A DNA stretch of 64,000 bases from Jonesia denitrificans DSM 20603. Lineage in GTDB: Bacteria > Actinomycetota > Actinomycetes > Actinomycetales > Cellulomonadaceae. The DNA is taken from assembly GCF_000024065.1 (NCBI RefSeq), contig NC_013174.1:744001-808000 (forward strand), written 5' to 3'. The notes beneath the pieces are model-generated. The model had not been told where the DNA came from and did no database searches. It saw only the letters and a list, made by a program, of their open reading frames with translations. Position numbers and translations under genes: made by a program. Positions 59,680 to 64,000 of this stretch are shown piece after piece. Numbering within the stretch: position 1 is the stretch's first letter; every line of letters starts with the position of its first letter.

Positions 59680-61938
59680 ATGGCAAGTGATATTGGCGCA
59701 TGTGGGGGACATGACCAAACAGCGACGTTTGGTGTGTATTCTCCAGTAGTTGGTGGATTCTATTTCGGGAAGACTCTCGCTGGGATCGCCCGCGTCCTTC
59801 GCGGGGCGGGCCACAACGTTGTGGCCGTGCAAACTTTTGCAGCTGATCTCGATCGAGGGCGATTTCCGGAGTCCGCAACAATAGACACGATCCCAGGCAG
59901 TGACACCTTTGACGGTTTCATTGTGGTCACTTCTGCACTGGATGCAACTGCATTGCGTGGGTTGTACGACACGGGGAAACCTGTCGTACTTGTTGGGGCA
60001 GCGCGCCAAGAGTTGCCAATCCCCACCGCAACTCCGGACAACGTGGGGGCGGTACGATCTGCGGTCGATCACCTGGTCAGTCACGGACACCGAGAAATCG
60101 GTTTTGTTGGAAACCTCCACCAGTTCGATGTGCGCGAACGGTATGCGGCATACCGTGAAGCGTTACGTAGTCATGGCATCACAGTCGATGATGCGTGGGT
60201 GTTTAAGGCACATGACAACCAAGAAACCGCTGGTGTGGTTGCCGGTCAGCATTTTATCCAGCGTGGACAGCCGACCACTGCCACTCTTGCGGCCACGGAC
60301 CGCAACGCGGTGGGGTTTGTGAAAGCATTACGTCAGGCGGGGTTGAGGCTACCCACGGAACACGCCGTTATCGGGTTTGACCGATCTGAATCGGGCGCGC
60401 GCCTTCGCCCACGGCTCACCACCATTGATCCGCACCATGACCGGGTGGGGGAGTTGGCTGCTCACCTGCTGTTGAAGCAGTTTGTTGGTGAGAGCGTGAC
60501 GGCTCGTGAGCATATTTCCGATGCGACTCTCATTACCCGGGAGTCGTGTGGGTGCGTGGAGGTGTTACCTGACCGAAGTACTGTGAGTCAGGACGCGGGG
60601 GAGTATTCGTCAGCTTCCGCCGACCTAGCACTCACTGCTCGGCATGTTTTTGCTGGTCCAGCGCACACAACGGGTGCGAACGCGTTGCATGTGGGCACAT
60701 GGACATCGGCGATGATGGAGATCATTACCGCAGCGACAACACGCGCTGTGATCCCAAATACAGCAGTATTAACGCGTGTCGCAGACGCAACGACAGCGTT
60801 AAATCCGCAACCAGAGGCACTCGAGGCGCTTTTGACGGTGCTCCGAGCAACGGAAGTCGAAGCGCGGTCGACGCTTGATGTGACATGTCGAGCACAACAA
60901 AACGCACTGACGGCAACAATGACCCGGCTGACTGCAGCTCTCACAAAGGGGTGTACCCGGGCACTGTTGAACCGTTCTGGCGCACTCGAACAGATGCTCG
61001 CCCACCAGTATGAAATTGATATTGCGTTGATGCGCTTTCATGTCTCAGATCCGCGAACCCTGAGCTGGTTACCGACCACGTTCCGTGGCGGCGCGGTTCT
61101 TGCGTTGTGGGAACGTGACGCACATGGGACCTCCACGGGGAAACTGGTTATTGCTGGTACCCGCGATGTGGGTTCCACTGGTGCTCGCCTGCTAGGTGAA
61201 TCGATGGCCGCAGCCGCGTTCCCCCCTAGCGTGGTGACCAAGACGGTGGGGAACTCTAAATCAGACATTCTTTTTGTTGTTCCCGTCACTTTTGCGGGGA
61301 GCGACTGGGGGTATCTCGCGGTGTCAGGATTGGCGGACACTCGGGCAACCAGCGCCCGTGACCGCTTCAATCATTGGGCGGCGATGTTGGCGGTTGCGCT
61401 GGATCACGAGCAAGCGCATCGGCAGTTAAGTGACGAAGCGGAATCCCTGCAACTGATGCTTGCCCGAAAAACGGAGGCAACAAGTCAACTCCTGGAAGCT
61501 GAAGAGCGATACGCCATTGCGGCAGCAGTCAACCAGGATGGGATGTGGGACTGGGATGTGATCACTGGGAAGGTGTACTACTCACCAAGTTGGCGCCAAA
61601 CAATGGGGTTGGCTGAAGGGGAAACGGCCTCGTCATTGGACACATGGACATCACGGGTCCACCCTGAAGATCGCCCCGCCATGCAGATGGCGATCGCTCA
61701 ACAACTTGCTGGACTAGATGAACCGTTCCATCTGTCACAGCGGGTCCGAGACGCTTCAGGGTGCTACCGGCACGTCGTGGTGCGAGGGTTAACGCTCGTC
61801 AATGATGCTGGTGTCCCCGCCCGTATTATCGGGGCGTTGACCGTTGTGCATCCCACCTTTGACGACGAGAACCGGAATGGGGGAGTCGAGCAGGACACGT
61901 TGGGTCGTGGAACCCAAAATGAATTTGCCGATCGGTGA
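59680..61938 (+). CDS. LacI-fold sensor with PAS domain, apparently lacking its output module
   Basis: 752 residues. An N-terminal sugar-binding LacI/PBP-like domain without helix-turn-helix (about 15-290, VYSPVVGGFYFGKTLAGI; IGFDRSESGARLRPRLTTIDPHHDRVGE) is followed by a helical/GAF-like middle (about 330-595) and a PAS domain (about 610-727, DGMWDWDVITGKVYYSPSW, VHPEDRP). Proteins of this build normally continue into GGDEF and often EAL domains; here the frame ends 25 residues after PAS, inside the opposing uspA gene. ATG 59680 has GGGGGAG upstream. Divergent from lacI (84 bp). It may bind the same sugars. Confidence 0.75.
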   Translation: MASDIGACGGHDQTATFGVYSPVVGGFYFGKTLAGIARVLRGAGHNVVAVQTFAADLDRGRFPESATIDTIPGSDTFDGFIVVTSALDATALRGLYDTGKPVVLVGAARQELPIPTATPDNVGAVRSAVDHLVSHGHREIGFVGNLHQFDVRERYAAYREALRSHGITVDDAWVFKAHDNQETAGVVAGQHFIQRGQPTTATLAATDRNAVGFVKALRQAGLRLPTEHAVIGFDRSESGARLRPRLTTIDPHHDRVGELAAHLLLKQFVGESVTAREHISDATLITRESCGCVEVLPDRSTVSQDAGEYSSASADLALTARHVFAGPAHTTGANALHVGTWTSAMMEIITAATTRAVIPNTAVLTRVADATTALNPQPEALEALLTVLRATEVEARSTLDVTCRAQQNALTATMTRLTAALTKGCTRALLNRSGALEQMLAHQYEIDIALMRFHVSDPRTLSWLPTTFRGGAVLALWERDAHGTSTGKLVIAGTRDVGSTGARLLGESMAAAAFPPSVVTKTVGNSKSDILFVVPVTFAGSDWGYLAVSGLADTRATSARDRFNHWAAMLAVALDHEQAHRQLSDEAESLQLMLARKTEATSQLLEAEERYAIAAAVNQDGMWDWDVITGKVYYSPSWRQTMGLAEGETASSLDTWTSRVHPEDRPAMQMAIAQQLAGLDEPFHLSQRVRDASGCYRHVVVRGLTLVNDAGVPARIIGALTVVHPTFDDENRNGGVEQDTLGRGTQNEFADR

Positions 61939-62220
61939 TCGTTTCTTGGACCCAATGACAATCATGGACGCGTCGATCCGTTCGGCGTGATCCAAGATGG
62001 CGTCAGCGACGTCCAGGGAGTCGGAACGGAATGCCACGTCAACGCCCGTCTTTGCTTGTGAGATCAGATTGGCCAGGTGAGAAGGCAGGGGCGCGTCATC
62101 GGGGGCTGGGGTGAGGACGAGGACCACAACGGTGTCCTGCCGGCGTTGTGCTTCGGAAACGGCAGCGAAAAACGCAGCTTCCCCTTGGGTGGTGTCGTTG
62201 TACGCAACCAGGACTGGCAC
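61789..62220 (-). CDS. universal stress protein
   Basis: 143 residues, one USP domain ending at about residue 120 (MIVIGSKKRSPIGKFILGSTTQ is the ATP loop region; PIPVLVV the last strand). The last 23 residues (GGMHNGQRPDNTGGD...) go beyond the domain and are read antisense to the PAS coding region of the opposing gene, overlapping it by 150 bases. It starts 18 bp after the hydrolase gene, hence an operon. Confidence 0.82.
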   Translation of the reverse strand: MPVLVAYNDTTQGEAAFFAAVSEAQRRQDTVVVLVLTPAPDDAPLPSHLANLISQAKTGVDVAFRSDSLDVADAILDHAERIDASMIVIGSKKRSPIGKFILGSTTQRVLLDSPIPVLVVKGGMHNGQRPDNTGGDTSIIDER

Positions 62221-62238
62221 GGACGCTCCTTCGTGTTG

Positions 62239-63996
62239 TTACCCCGCGTCAAGGACGAGGTCTCGTAAATGGTCAAGGTCTTGGTCAGACCACTGGTCAG
62301 CAGCGGTGATAGCGGCCCACGCATCGACGTATTCACCATGGTACTGGTGCCCGTGACCGGTGGGGACGTCACCAGACAATGCCATGTCGACGGTGACTTG
62401 CCAGAATGTGACAGCAGGTAGCCACACCATGTCGACGCGGCGGTCGACCCCGGCTGGTTCGGACAGCCAAGGGGGCGGACTCCACAGCAGATCTGGTGAC
62501 CACCACACAACAGCATCGGAGGCGTGTTGCAGATACACGATGCGTGGGTTTGACCAGTCCTGGCCAAGATCCCACAGGCTGTGTGAGGAGCGAGGCGTGG
62601 AGGAAAACCTCACGGTACGACCATCGTCAATGATGGGGGTGATCATGGGGGAGGGTGGGTCGCGATGTTCGGTCAGGACCTCCCAGGTTGTGGTGAAACT
62701 GGGGGTGCCGACAAAGAGGGCGCCATCTGCACGTTGAGTCATATCTTGGATGCCGGAGAAGGCTCCTTGCATTCCGTAGGATCCCAGCGAGAGACCGGCA
62801 ATGTATAGTGCCGGCCGCGTGTCTTCGGGTTGCGCACTCCAAGCAGAGTAGACAGCCTCAAACAGGGCGCGCCCGGCAGCTGGTGGCGTGTCCCGGTCGG
62901 ACACGAAGGACACCCAACTGGGCAGGTAGGAATATTGCATTGACGCGATGGCGGTGTCACCACCGTGAAGATATTCGAAGGTGTCAGCCATGGCTGGTTG
63001 AACCCAGCCGGTGCCGGTCGATGTGACAACAAGCAGCGCAGAGCGGTCCCAAGCGTTGGTGCGGTCAAGTTCTGCAACCACATCAGCGGCAGTGTCCTCG
63101 AGATGTCGAGCGTCATCCAGGCCCGCATACACGCGAATGGGGTCGTGGACTTGTGCACGGTCAAAGGCGTCTACCTGGTCGGCTAATACCATGAGGTCCT
63201 CACGTGTTGGACCAGAGGCGACGAACGCACGTCCTTGGCGCCCGAGGCCATCCCATGAGTTGAGCGAGGAGGGTGACCCTGAACGCTCAGGCGAGGTCGG
63301 TTGTGTCAGTCCAGCAGGAATTTCTGTGTCCACGCTGGAATATAGGTCGTTCATGGCGCGCAGAGAGAATGAGACAACAGTGCCATTTAAAACAAAAATT
63401 GTCCCGATAGCCACGATGATAGTGGAAGCGAGAACTGCGGCACGCCGGGGGATCCAGCGCGATAGTAGACGCGCAACCCACCGGGCCAGTCTTCGTAAAC
63501 CTCGAGCTGTATACAGGAGGGCAAGGGAAAGAGTCAGCGCGATAAGCAGTTGCGCGGTGACGTGTTCTGGGCCATCTGCGCTCATGCCAAACAAGCGCCT
63601 CAACTCAGTTTGCCAATGAGCCCCCAACGCCATAAACACCGGGACAAGAACGATTGCAGCGAGCGTGAGGACACGCCATAACAGGATGGAGGTGGAGTGC
63701 CGCCACGCGTGACGGAACCCTAGCCAGCGCATGAACCACCCCACGGTTGCGCCAATTGCGTACCCAGCCATGATGGACAGCCCTGAAGTCATGCCTTGGA
63801 AGTACCAGGGTCGCGGGATCAACGAAGGTGCTAACGAAGCGCAAAAGAACGCCAACGCCAAGACGAGACCGGTTGCAGACAGGGTGTTGCGGAATCGGAT
63901 GAAGAATGTCGTGATGCGGCGTCGCCATGGGACCGAGGGAGTCCGCGCCGAAACAGGCTCGTCCGCTGGTGGCGCATCGGGGGTCATGTTTGTCAC
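62239..63996 (-). CDS. alpha/beta-hydrolase membrane protein (Abhydrolase_9 type)
   Basis: 585 residues. About four to five N-terminal membrane helices (about 30-210, LVLALAFFCASLAPSLIPRP first), then an alpha/beta-hydrolase domain with nucleophile elbow IAGLSLGSYGMQ (about residue 400). The membrane plus catalytic arrangement matches the actinobacterial Abhydrolase_9 family. Activity unknown, perhaps an esterase facing the membrane. The ATG lies four bases from the window edge; ATG 63987 is an alternative. Upstream control is not visible. Confidence 0.85.
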   Translation of the reverse strand: MTNMTPDAPPADEPVSARTPSVPWRRRITTFFIRFRNTLSATGLVLALAFFCASLAPSLIPRPWYFQGMTSGLSIMAGYAIGATVGWFMRWLGFRHAWRHSTSILLWRVLTLAAIVLVPVFMALGAHWQTELRRLFGMSADGPEHVTAQLLIALTLSLALLYTARGLRRLARWVARLLSRWIPRRAAVLASTIIVAIGTIFVLNGTVVSFSLRAMNDLYSSVDTEIPAGLTQPTSPERSGSPSSLNSWDGLGRQGRAFVASGPTREDLMVLADQVDAFDRAQVHDPIRVYAGLDDARHLEDTAADVVAELDRTNAWDRSALLVVTSTGTGWVQPAMADTFEYLHGGDTAIASMQYSYLPSWVSFVSDRDTPPAAGRALFEAVYSAWSAQPEDTRPALYIAGLSLGSYGMQGAFSGIQDMTQRADGALFVGTPSFTTTWEVLTEHRDPPSPMITPIIDDGRTVRFSSTPRSSHSLWDLGQDWSNPRIVYLQHASDAVVWWSPDLLWSPPPWLSEPAGVDRRVDMVWLPAVTFWQVTVDMALSGDVPTGHGHQYHGEYVDAWAAITAADQWSDQDLDHLRDLVLDAG

Positions 63997-64000
63997 TGTA

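Overview
The window looks like chromosomal DNA of a cellulolytic actinobacterium of the Micrococcales type, Jonesia-like by my guess. The evidence is a moderate rather than extreme GC content, GTG starts and several probable leaderless genes. Actinobacterial families such as WhiB7, mycoredoxin, AdnAB, UvrD2, DUF3107, PPA1309 and UPF0182 are present, together with CBM2-bearing cellulases and xylanases. Species identity is an inference. I see no rRNA, phage, IS element or CRISPR array.

Layout. 0.06-6 kb: one-carbon metabolism (purU; glyA-folD behind a ZTP riboswitch), a GNAT enzyme, and a ROK regulator with an orphan sugar-ABC ATPase. 6-12 kb: a very large secreted nuclease/5'-nucleotidase and exonuclease III. 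11.7-22 kb: housekeeping genes (Mrp, DUF1003, a CBS/MgtE-N protein, a stress protein, PepP, a PHP phosphatase, MarC, a DEAD-box helicase, a ferritin-like protein). 22-34.6 kb: a block whose content matches the mycobacterial adnA-adnB / mrx1 / uvrD2 / whiB7 neighbourhood, joining double-strand-break processing, mycothiol redox chemistry and inducible antibiotic resistance. 34.7-45.3 kb: a ThiF-like protein, two metalloproteases, a PDZ-Lon protease, UPF0182 and an aldose epimerase. 45.4-47.4 kb: two tandem initiator tRNAs and an arsR-permease-thioredoxin cassette. 47.5-61.9 kb: a plant-polysaccharide locus with a cytoplasmic GH113-like mannanase and secreted GH74, two GH10, GH5 and GH6 enzymes (each with CBM2). 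It also holds a LacI regulator and a LacI-fold/PAS sensor. The window ends with a universal stress protein and an alpha/beta-hydrolase membrane protein.

How the genes fit together. PurU, GlyA and FolD interconvert folate one-carbon units, and ZTP (a signal of formyl-folate shortage) probably controls glyA-folD. The CBM2 enzymes attack cellulose, xylan and xyloglucan outside the cell. Promoter-like sites in front of xgh74 and xyn10A carry repeats in the -35/-10 spacer and a shared box just upstream, consistent with common control, perhaps by the neighbouring LacI protein.

The most interesting signals are: (1) the whiB7 leader, with a leader peptide, an intrinsic terminator and a helix over the ribosome binding site; (2) the shared promoter layout of the cellulase genes; (3) a sensor gene and a uspA gene that meet head-on at about 61,860, each reading frame running into the other gene, which suggests a deletion that removed an output module.
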